NCBI GenBank assembly: GCA_019237515.1
Contig: JAFAGX010000684.1
Location: 1-8,516 of the forward strand
Length of the DNA: 8,516 nt
DNA from: Acidobacteriaceae bacterium
Lineage (GTDB): Bacteria > Acidobacteriota > Terriglobia > Terriglobales > SbA1
Direction of reading: 5' to 3'
The notes under the pieces are model-generated. The model saw nothing but the letters and a program-made list of their open reading frames with translations, did not search any database and had not been told where the DNA came from. Position 1 is the first letter of the stretch. Each line of letters opens with the position of its first letter. Positions 1 to 6,800 of this stretch are shown piece by piece. The translations under genes were made by a program, and so were the position numbers.

Positions 1-1
1 A

Positions 2-823
2 AATGACGTTTCCGTCGGCTATTTCGATACCTTGCGAATTCCGCTGAAACAAGGTCGGCTGTTCAATGATTTCGACAAGAAAGATACCCCCCGGGTCGCC
101 GTGATTACGGATGCCATGGCCCGTCACTTCTGGCCTGGTGAGAATGCGCTCGGAAAACGTTTCCATTTTTTTGGCGACGCGCAACTGCTGGAAGTCGTAG
201 GCGTGGTCGGCAATACGGTCATTTTGCAGATTGGCGAAGATCCGCAACCATTGGTCTATCTGCCGATCACTCAGGATTACTCACCGCAAGCAACTCTAAA
301 CGTGCGTACGTCGGCAGATCCTGCCCCTGCCATCGCCGGGGTGCGCAGCCAAATCCAGTCGCTCGACCATAACCTCGCGATTACGAATGTTCAGACCATT
401 AAAGAAGTACTGGATCAGGCACTTTGGGCGCCGCGCATCGCTGCTGTCTTGCTGACATTGTTTGGGGCATTGGCACTTTTGCTCGCCGGAATCGGCGTGT
501 ATGGCGTGCTCTCTTATTCGGTCAATCAGCAGACCCGAGAAATTGGCGTGCGCATGGCCTTGGGAGCAACGCCGGGAGAGGTGCTGCGATGGGTCGTAGG
601 CCAAGGCTTGCGGCTGGCCTTGGGAGGCATAGCCATCGGCGTGATCGCGGGCTTAGCGCTCCTGCAATTTGTGGCGAGCCTGTTATTCGGAATCAGCACG
701 CACGATCCGGTCACGTTCGGCGCTGTGGCCCTGGTGCTCGGAGCAGTAGCCTTACTGGCGTGTTATGTGCCGGCGAGACGAGCCACCAGGGTCAGCCCGG
801 TTGTAGCCTTGCGCTACGAATAG
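2..823 (+). CDS. MacB/FtsX-type ABC permease, C-terminal part (ADOP-like), 5' truncated by window edge
   Basis: The reading frame is open from the first base of the window, so the true start lies upstream; 273 residues are visible. The fragment opens inside a MacB-type periplasmic domain (VSVGYFDTLRIPLKQGR, then AVITDAMARHFWPGENALGKRF), as in acidobacterial duplicated orphan permeases (ADOP). A terminal FtsX domain follows with three hydrophobic segments, at about fragment residues 146-174, 200-230 and 238-255. Between the first two is the cytoplasmic coupling-helix motif REIGVRMALGATPGEV that contacts the ATPase in MacB-type transporters. It ends with the family-typical PARRATRVSPVVALRYE. 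Family members sit in the inner membrane and are thought to move substrates or lipoproteins by mechanotransmission; the substrate here is unknown. No ATPase gene follows, which fits the 'orphan' permease class. A short TTG or ATG start inside the fragment would cut a conserved domain, so I treat it as partial. Confidence 0.93.
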   Translation, partial: NDVSVGYFDTLRIPLKQGRLFNDFDKKDTPRVAVITDAMARHFWPGENALGKRFHFFGDAQLLEVVGVVGNTVILQIGEDPQPLVYLPITQDYSPQATLNVRTSADPAPAIAGVRSQIQSLDHNLAITNVQTIKEVLDQALWAPRIAAVLLTLFGALALLLAGIGVYGVLSYSVNQQTREIGVRMALGATPGEVLRWVVGQGLRLALGGIAIGVIAGLALLQFVASLLFGISTHDPVTFGAVALVLGAVALLACYVPARRATRVSPVVALRYE

Positions 824-878
824 CTGATTGTGTCCTGCGTTCAAAGCTTTACCCAGCGACTCGCAGGTTAAGGGAAAT

Positions 879-910
879 GTCATCCCGATGCGCACGGCGC
901 GAGGGACCTT
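879..910. repeat. Dispersed-repeat-like hairpin between the permease and NIPSNAP genes
   Basis: The segment starts GTCATCCCGATGCGC and ends GCGCGAGGGACCTT. It folds as TCCC (883-886) with GGGA (903-906) and GCGC (890-893) with GCGC (897-900), around an ACG loop with a small internal bulge. From memory, sequences of the form GTCATCCCGAgcgnAGCGAGGGACCT recur between genes in many acidobacterial and other genomes, so this may be one copy of such a REP-like family. Only one copy is visible here, so the repeat status is inferred. Lying between two convergent genes, it could also serve as a bidirectional 3'-end structure, though no T-run follows on either strand. Confidence 0.45.
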
Positions 911-992
911 ACGAAACCCAGTACCACCACAGGCGCATGCGGGAACAATGCTACTGTTGGCCTTCCCATCTTCCAGACCGCGTTCAATCAGA

Positions 993-1331
993 TCATCTGC
1001 CAGGCGCAGCAGGAAGTTCGAAAGTCCCATCCACTACCTGAACGAAGGTTCGCTCTTCCCGTAAAACCAAACGCTTATCTTGTGCCAAGGCGAAGTTCTC
1101 CATCGCTTCTTTATCTGATCGCAAACCCGCGCGATACGTCTCGTACGCGGCGAGGCTGTCAAATGCGATCAGCCCCCAGGCGATGTCGTTCGTCCCTTCG
1201 TAGGGCAAGAAATAGCCGATCAGGTGACCACCGCAGCGAGGGATGATGCGGCCCCAGTTCTCTGCATATGTCTTGAACGCATCTTTCTGGAATGGATCAA
1301 TCTGATAACGAATAAAGCAAGCAATTTTCAT
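993..1331 (-). CDS. NIPSNAP family protein (dimeric alpha+beta barrel fold)
   Basis: This is a 112-residue protein starting [19 protein letters not shown], with family hallmarks [24 protein letters not shown] (residues 26-49), an [17 protein letters not shown] segment (51-67) and an [15 protein letters not shown]-terminal strand. NIPSNAP proteins are small ferredoxin-like alpha+beta proteins related to antibiotic-biosynthesis monooxygenase-type barrels. The length fits a single-domain member and there is no signal peptide, so it should be cytoplasmic. The biochemical role of bacterial members is not established. I chose the ATG at 1331 because a strong Shine-Dalgarno (GAGGT) lies 5 nt upstream and because this is where homology should begin. 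The frame stays open to an ATG at 1460, but those 43 extra codons look like non-coding sequence and would run across the divergent promoter region. It is transcribed away from the ArsR-type regulator and is its likeliest target. Confidence 0.9.
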   Translation of the reverse strand: MKIACFIRYQIDPFQKDAFKTYAENWGRIIPRCGGHLIGYFLPYEGTNDIAWGLIAFDSLAAYETYRAGLRSDKEAMENFALAQDKRLVLREERTFVQVVDGTFELPAAPGR

Positions 1332-1336
1332 CTGTG

Positions 1337-1341
1337 ACCTC
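1337..1341 (-). promoter_or_regulatory. Shine-Dalgarno site that fixes the NIPSNAP start
   Basis: On the minus strand GAGGT is followed by 5 nt (CACAG) and then the ATG at 1331-1329. This is the clearest ribosome binding site in the window. It is the main reason to prefer the 112-residue product over the 155-residue in-frame extension. Confidence 0.75.
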
Positions 1342-1372
1342 GTGCCGGTTCTGCTCATTGCAGATCCACAAA

Positions 1373-1380
1373 GTTCGAAC
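1373..1380. promoter_or_regulatory. GTTCGAAC palindrome upstream of the NIPSNAP gene
   Basis: A perfect 8-bp palindrome lies 41 bp upstream of the NIPSNAP start, in the divergent intergenic region. The same GTTCGA/TCGAAC half-sites recur as a spaced inverted repeat upstream of the MFS transporter (3717-3734). It may be an operator half-site pair, but an 8-bp palindrome is short and can occur by chance. Confidence 0.2.
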
Positions 1381-1458
1381 GGAGAAGCCGCGAGCATCGG
1401 GATCAGCCACAACATCTCGCGACGGCGAAGCAGCCATTTGCCCAGAGCAGACGCAAAC

Positions 1459-1469
1459 ATTGATTCAAT
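1459..1469. promoter_or_regulatory. Candidate ArsR-type operator (ATTGA-T-TCAAT)
   Basis: This is an 11-bp inverted repeat, ATTGA and TCAAT around one central T, beginning 54 bp upstream of the regulator start and ending 7 bp before its candidate -35 box. AT-rich TTGA/TCAA-type inverted repeats are typical of ArsR/SmtB-family operators, so autoregulation by the adjacent gene is a reasonable guess. The evidence is position and symmetry only. Confidence 0.35.
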
Positions 1470-1476
1470 TATCCGG

Positions 1477-1506
1477 TTGTTACTGCGGCGATACTTCGCT
1501 TATCAT
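1477..1506 (+). promoter_or_regulatory. Candidate sigma70-like promoter giving a leaderless regulator mRNA
   Basis: TTGTTA (1477-1482; 4 of 6 to TTGACA) is followed after 18 bp by TATCAT (1501-1506; 5 of 6 to TATAAT). The ATG at 1513 lies six bases past the -10 box, where transcription would be expected to start, so the mRNA would carry almost no 5' leader. That agrees with the absence of any Shine-Dalgarno sequence in front of this ATG. Confidence 0.4.
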
Positions 1507-1512
1507 CAAACT

Positions 1513-2220
1513 ATGAATGTAGGTCATCCCGAACTATCGGTTGCGAGAATTGCAGCTGCGATTGGGGAACCAGCCAGGGCTCGCATCCTTTTTTGCTTGT
1601 TGGATGGACACGCTCGAACCAGCACGGAACTCTCCGCAGTTGCCGAAGTAACTCCATCCACAACCAGCGTGCACTTGAATCGATTGACAGCCGAAAATCT
1701 CCTTCGAGTTTCGGCGCAAGGGAAACATCGCTACTACAGCCTCGAGGGCAATGAGGTTGCGAGTGCCCTGGAAGCACTGAGCAACGTGGCCGGCGGCACT
1801 TGCCGGAATTTTGTGCCGAACACGCCAACCTACTTGCGCGCCGCACGGACCTGTTACGACCACATTGCCGGAAACCTCGGCGTGCAATTGTGTGATCGCC
1901 TGAAAATACTGCGATGGCTCACGTTGTCCACCAACGGCCGAGAGAACGATTACCAGGTGACGCAGACCGGAGCACAAGGGTTCGCTGCACTGGGCATCGA
2001 TATTGCGATGGCGCGTTCTTTACGTCGACGTTTGGCATTTGCCTGCCTTGATTGGAGCGAGCGTAAACCTCATCTCGGCGGAGCACTCGCCGCGGAGCTT
2101 CTCAAACTAGCATTGAAAAGAAAGTGGGTGGCTGCGGAACCGGGCAGCCGGGCCTTAGCCATCACCAGATTGGGTCGGCGTGAAATGTTGAGCCGATTCG
2201 GCGTCGAGGTCCAGTCCTAG
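1513..2220 (+). CDS. ArsR-type winged-helix transcriptional regulator with a conserved C-terminal extension
   Basis: The product is 235 residues, about twice the length of a minimal ArsR/SmtB repressor. Residues 8-80 form the winged helix: LSVARIAAAIGEPARARILFCLLDG, an HTH with recognition helix around STTSVHLNRLTAENLL (49-64), then a wing at GKHRYYSLEG (70-79). The ArsR metal motif ELCVCDL is absent (TSTELSAVAEVTP instead), so arsenic-type sensing by that site is unlikely. A second domain follows, with ARTCYDHIAGNLGVQLCDRL (111-130) and CLDWSERKPHLGGALAAELL (178-197); cysteines 97, 114, 127 and 178 are candidate sensing residues but unproven. The ATG at 1513 fits the start of homology, with no Shine-Dalgarno. 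Upstream in-frame codons look non-coding. It is divergent from the NIPSNAP gene, which it probably controls together with itself. The effector is unknown. Confidence 0.88.
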   Translation: MNVGHPELSVARIAAAIGEPARARILFCLLDGHARTSTELSAVAEVTPSTTSVHLNRLTAENLLRVSAQGKHRYYSLEGNEVASALEALSNVAGGTCRNFVPNTPTYLRAARTCYDHIAGNLGVQLCDRLKILRWLTLSTNGRENDYQVTQTGAQGFAALGIDIAMARSLRRRLAFACLDWSERKPHLGGALAAELLKLALKRKWVAAEPGSRALAITRLGRREMLSRFGVEVQS

Positions 2221-2233
2221 AGCCGCTATTTTG

Positions 2234-3664
2234 TTAAGTTACGCTGGCCAGCGGAGCGCTAATGCTTTCGAGCGACTGGCCTTCAGCTTTGACTCCCAAT
2301 TTCCATTCTGTGGCGGCGCCGATCAGCATCAGCGCAGCCCCCAGCAGAAAACCATAAAAAAGGTATTGTCGTGAGTTCAAGCCAATCAGATATCCGAACA
2401 ACGCTGGAGCTCCGACACCGCCAACCAGCGTCCCGGCGGCATAGAAAACTGCGATTGCCATGGCACGAATTTCAAGCGGGAAAACCTCGCTCACGGTGAG
2501 ATACGCGGAACTCGCCGCGCAACTAGCAATAAAGAAAATAACCGCCCAGCAGAGCGTCTGGGTTGTGCTCGAGAGCATACCTCGGTTAAACATCCATCCC
2601 GAAATTGCCAGCAGTATTCCAGAGGCAGCATATGTCCCAATAATCATCGGCTTGCGGCCAATCGTGTCGAATAGCCTACCGAGGAACAACGGACCCATCG
2701 CATTGCTGATGGCGAATGGTAGCAGATAATACCCGACGTGCTCCGGACGAACGTTATAAAACTTCACGAGCAGCAACGCATAGGTGAAGAAGATAGCGTT
2801 ATAAAAAAATGCCTGCGCAATCATCAGCGACAAGCCAAGCAGTGAGCGGTCTCCATGGGTGTGCACCATGGCACCCCAGATCTCTTTCCACGGAGTGTGC
2901 CGGCGCACGGTGATGGTGAGTGGCTCACCTTCCGGGGGAGGCAGTTTGCCGGGGGTCTCGTCTTCGACTTCTTTTTCGACCAAAGACACGATGCGTTCCG
3001 CTTCATCTTTGCGGCCGTGAGTCATCAGCCAGCGCGGGGACTCCGGCACACAATGACGAATAAAAATAATCACAACTCCGAGAGACGCACCGATGAGAAA
3101 AGCAAAGCGCCAACCTTCGGTGGGCAGAACGGCATGTGTATTGAGAAGCAGAATGGTCGCGAGCGCGCCGACGGCGGCTCCAATCCAGTACGTGGCATTG
3201 ATGATCAAATCGACATGGCCGCGCACCCGCGCGGGAATCAACTCGTCAATGGCGGAATTGATTGCGGCATATTCTCCACCGATGCCGGTTCCAGTGATGA
3301 ACCGGAACACGGCAAAGCTCCAGAAATTCCACGCGAGCGCCGAACATGCAGTGGCGATCAGATAAACGAGCAGCGTTACTGTAAATAACTTCTTGCGGCC
3401 GAGGCGGTCCGTCGCGTAACCGAAACCGATCGCCCCGATAACGGCACCAATCAAGTACGCTGTCGCGCTTGATCCTACTTCCACATCGCTCATGTGCAAG
3501 CTTTCCTTGAGAACCGCACCTACGGCGCCGGCCAATGTCACTTCCAGCCCGTCCAGGATCCAGGTGACCCCCAGGCCGATCACGATGAGCCAATGCCAGC
3601 GGCTCCAAGGCAGCCGGTCCATACGGTTCGGCACATCAGTTTTGAAGCAGGTGCCCTCGCGCAT
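2234..3664 (-). CDS. Major facilitator superfamily transporter (sugar-porter/metabolite:H+ symporter type)
   Basis: This 476-residue protein has about 12 hydrophobic segments and should sit in the inner membrane. TM1 holds WILDGLEVTLAG (35-46). MFS motif A is in the TM2-3 loop, GYATDRLGRKK (82-92), with a degenerate second copy GRLFDTIGRKP (329-339). RFITGTGIGGEYAA (121-134) is in TM4, PESPRWL (207-213) follows TM6 as in sugar porters, and SEVFPLEIRAMAIA (392-405) lies near TM10-11. A cytoplasmic loop of about 70 residues (203-275) joins the halves. Substrate cannot be read from sequence; sugars, aromatic acids and other organic acids are all possible. The ATG at 3664 is the first in frame, but its GAGAGG lies 17 nt upstream, which is long; an ATG at 3622 (M15, before DRLPWSRWHW) has no Shine-Dalgarno. 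It is convergent with the regulator (13 bp between stops), so it is not in that transcript. Confidence 0.92.
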   Translation of the reverse strand: MREGTCFKTDVPNRMDRLPWSRWHWLIVIGLGVTWILDGLEVTLAGAVGAVLKESLHMSDVEVGSSATAYLIGAVIGAIGFGYATDRLGRKKLFTVTLLVYLIATACSALAWNFWSFAVFRFITGTGIGGEYAAINSAIDELIPARVRGHVDLIINATYWIGAAVGALATILLLNTHAVLPTEGWRFAFLIGASLGVVIIFIRHCVPESPRWLMTHGRKDEAERIVSLVEKEVEDETPGKLPPPEGEPLTITVRRHTPWKEIWGAMVHTHGDRSLLGLSLMIAQAFFYNAIFFTYALLLVKFYNVRPEHVGYYLLPFAISNAMGPLFLGRLFDTIGRKPMIIGTYAASGILLAISGWMFNRGMLSSTTQTLCWAVIFFIASCAASSAYLTVSEVFPLEIRAMAIAVFYAAGTLVGGVGAPALFGYLIGLNSRQYLFYGFLLGAALMLIGAATEWKLGVKAEGQSLESISAPLASVT

Positions 3665-3716
3665 GGCTAAGCTGCTAGCTTCCTCTCAGTGCTTTCGTTG
3701 AATTTAAAAATAGTAA

Positions 3717-3734
3717 TCGAACCGTTCCGTTCGA
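3717..3734. promoter_or_regulatory. Inverted repeat TCGAAC-N6-GTTCGA: operator of the MFS gene or weak terminator of the kinase
   Basis: Perfect 6-bp arms (3717-3722 and 3729-3734) enclose a 6-nt spacer. On the minus strand the repeat is followed at once by TTACTATTTTTAAATT, so it has the shape of an intrinsic terminator for the kinase transcript, whose stop is about 150 bp upstream. The stem is short and half AT, so termination would be weak. It also lies 53 bp upstream of the MFS start, over AT-rich sequence that could hold the promoter, so an operator role is equally possible. Confidence 0.4.
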
Positions 3735-3811
3735 CAACCGCAGTTTCGATCTCCTCCAGGTGCCGCAGTCCGCCTTGGCCCGCGGCTGACTTGACGTCCT
3801 GCTCCTGCAGA

Positions 3812-3838
3812 CGCATCCAAGATTGGTTTGGATTCGCG
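3812..3838. other. Hairpin in the kinase-MFS intergenic region
   Basis: ATCCAA (3815-3820) pairs with TTGGAT (3828-3833) across a 7-nt loop. CGC (3812-3814) and GCG (3836-3838) extend the stem past a 2-nt bulge. It lies about 50 bp downstream of the kinase stop. No U-run follows on the minus strand, so it is not a standard intrinsic terminator; it could stabilise the 3' end or be chance. The rest of 3665-3886 holds no gene that I can support. Confidence 0.25.
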
Positions 3839-3886
3839 CAGTTTAGGTTGCCTGCTGCGGTGAAACTAGCCGATGTAGAGCGGTTC

Positions 3887-6800
3887 CTAGACCGCGGCTT
3901 GAAGAGGTTCTAGTCCGTCGTGTTGAGCCGCTCTGGGAACTGGCATGGTAACAGTGATCCGCGTCCCGGAACGACCTGACTCAATGTTCAGCTGACCGTG
4001 GAACTGGCGCAGACGCTCTCGCATCCCCCGAATCCCGACACCGGAACCGCCAGATTGTATCGCCCTGAGCTTCTCCGACGAAAAACCTTTCCCTTCATCC
4101 TCGATTTCAACCCTGATCTCCTCCGCATCTCGAGAAATTCGGATACAAGCCGTCTTACTGCCCGAATGGCGATGAATGTTGGTGAGGCATTCCTGTACCA
4201 GGCGGAAGATCATCAGTTCCATCTCATTGGGAATTCTTCCAAAATCCTGGGATATATCGAGCGTTATGGCCAACCTGCTGCGCTCGACCAAGCCGTCGAT
4301 GTACCAGCGAAGGGCAGACGACAAGCCACTTTCATCCAGCAGCGGAGGATGCAACAGGTACGAGGCTGTGCGTATCTCGCGATGAAGTTGCTGGACCAGG
4401 TCTTGGATCTTTCCGGCCTCATTCGCCAGCTCCGGCGCCTGCCGGGCGGCGTTTTGTACCAGCAGCGAAAGATTCATACCGAGGACAGTTAAGGTCTGCC
4501 CGGCACTATCGTGAAGTTCGCGCGCGATGTGTCGCCGTTCTTGGTCCTGAATCTGCAGCAGTTGCCAGGAAAGCTGGCGCAGTTGTTCGGATTGCATCAG
4601 GACTTCATTGGTCCGCTGTTCCAGCTCTTTCGTGCGAGCCCTGACCTGAATGTCCAGCTCTTCGGCTAGATTGCGATAATTCTCCTCGCTTTGCCGTAAC
4701 GCTTGTTCAACGCGCTTTTGCAAGGTGATATCGCGTGCGACCTTGGAAGCGCCAACTATTTTGCCGCTGGAATCGCGTACCGGCGAGATAGTAAGCGAAA
4801 TGTTGAGCAGGGTACCATCCTTGCGGCGTCGAATGGTGTCGAAATGTTCAATTCGTTCACCCCGCCTCAAGCGCGAAAGAATGTCGACTTCTTCATCGCG
4901 GCGATTCTCCGGAATCAGCAGCATAATGTGCTGGCCGACGGCTTCCTCTGCCGTGTACCCGAAGATGCGCTCGGCGGCCTTATTCCAGCTCGTAATATAC
5001 CCATCCAGATTCTTGCTGACGATGGCATCGTCGGATGACGTCACGATGGCCGCTAATAATTCGGAATCCAGCCGCAGCCGGCGTTCTACTTCAGCCCGCT
5101 CCGATCGCACACGCGCCATTGCGAGCTGGGATCGTACGCGCGCCAGCAGTTCCCGAGCCGAGAACGGTTTTACCAGATAATCATCGGCTCCGGCATCCAG
5201 ACCCTCAACCCGCGCCTCCTCTCCTGCGCGCGCCGAAAGCAGAATGACAGGAACGTCTTTCAAAGCTTCAGTCCCGCGTACTGCCTGCACCACGCCGAAG
5301 CCGTCCAAGTTCGGCATCATGATGTCCGCCAGGATCAGATCGGGGCGCCGCTCGCGGGCGCTGCTTACGGCCGCTTCGCCGTCGACCACGGCGCGCACTT
5401 CATACTCACGATGCAGAAGACGTTGCACGTACTCGCGCATATCGGCGCTGTCATCGGCGAGCAGGATATAAGGACGGCTTTCCGATGTGCCAACTGCCGC
5501 GGAAACCGGTTCCGCGGAAGCGACGATCGGCATGAGATCAAGGTCATCGGATGCGGTTTCGGCATCGGGTAGCCACCGCAGAGCTTCTTGCACATATGCT
5601 TTGCCACGCAATGCAAAGAATTCCGCACTTTGTGGGGCGACAACCCGGTCCGCGGGCAGATGGTCCTTCCCGAACGGAATCGTAACGATAAAGGTGCTGC
5701 CCTCATTTTCCTTGCTTTCGACTCGTACCGTGCCTCCGTGTAATTTCGCGAGCTCTTGAACCAGCGAGAGTCCGATGCCGGATCCTTCAAAGGTTCGCCC
5801 GCGAGCATTCTTCACCCGATAAAAACGTTCGAACAAGTGCGGCACATCTTGTGGCGGAATTCCGCTGCCGGTATCCCGCACCTTGAGTTCCGCGGCACCA
5901 TTGATCTCTTCCAGTGAAATCTCAATTTCCCCTTCAAGCGTAAACTTGAACGCGTTTGAAAGAAGGTTGAAGACGATCTTTTCCCACATTTCCCGATCAA
6001 CGTAGACAGCATCAGCAATTGGCCGACAATCAATGATCAACCGCAAGCCTGCGCGATCGATGGCCGACTGAAACATGCTGGCCAACTCCGCAGTAAAGCT
6101 GGAAAGCTCAGTGGGCTGGTAACAAGCTTGAAGACGTCCAGCTTCGATGCGAGAGAAATCCAGCAGCGTGTTGACTAGCTTCAGCAGACGCAAAGAATTG
6201 CGGTGCGCCAGTTCCAACGTTTCGCGTTGCTCCGGTGCAAGACGGTCGCCTGCGGCCAGAACGTCTTCCAATGGTCCGAGCATCAACGTAAGCGGCGTTC
6301 GGAATTCGTGGCTGACGTTGCTGAAGAAAAGGGTTTTGGCGCGATCGAGTTCGGCTAGTGCTTCGGTGCGCTCGCGTTCCTCGTCGTGAGAACGGGCGTC
6401 CGCGATACTTGTCTCGATCTGGGACGCCACCAGATTAAAAAATGTGCGATAGCTGTCATCCAGTCGCTTGTGGGGACTTACAGCCGCAAGCAACACGCCC
6501 GAAGCTCGCGTCGAGCCACGATCGCCAATTGGTAAGACGAATACGGTTTGCGGTTGTACCTGCCAGGTACCCCGCGGGAGATCGTCGGGTAGGTCCCGAA
6601 AATCACTTAGTTCAAGCGGTTCGCCCGAATGCGCAACCCTGCAAACGACCTCGCGCAATTTTGATTCGGGAGATCGGAGCTGGCTGCATAGGTTATGCGC
6701 GGAATTAATACCCGCAGTGGCCAACACCTGGACTTGTTCATCGGCTGGAACTTGGCAAAGCACTGAAAAGGGAACATCATCCAAATTGTTTCCCAGGGTC

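Noticed and set aside
424..1041. Open plus-strand frame running over the permease end and the intergenic region.
   Set aside because: It lies in another frame over the recognisable permease and then extends antisense into the NIPSNAP gene; the translation is Arg/Gly/Ser-rich without motifs.
1332..1460. 43-codon in-frame N-terminal extension of the NIPSNAP gene to an ATG at 1460.
   Set aside because: The strong GAGGT Shine-Dalgarno is directly before 1331, homology begins at MKIACFIRY, and the extension overlaps the divergent promoter region and has no family resemblance.
2242..2253. 12-bp perfect palindrome CGCTGGCCAGCG as a terminator between the convergent regulator and MFS genes.
   Set aside because: It has no loop and no T-run and lies inside the last codons of the MFS gene; as RNA it cannot form a useful hairpin of its full length.
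2855..3388. 177-codon plus-strand frame antisense to the MFS gene.
   Set aside because: The opposite strand encodes clear MFS motifs; the antisense translation is low-complexity and polar, with no recognisable family.
3880..3895. GCGGT-TCCTAG-ACCGC hairpin over the kinase stop codon as a terminator.
   Set aside because: The stem is only 5 bp, and no T-run follows on the minus strand.
3689..3913. 74-codon frame in the 3665-3886 intergenic gap as a small gene.
   Set aside because: It has no Shine-Dalgarno, runs into the kinase 3' end on the opposite strand, and its composition gives no sign of coding.
3998..4492. 164-codon plus-strand frame antisense to the C-terminal kinase.
   Set aside because: It covers the HisKA_3/HATPase module, which is unmistakable on the minus strand; the antisense product matches nothing I know.
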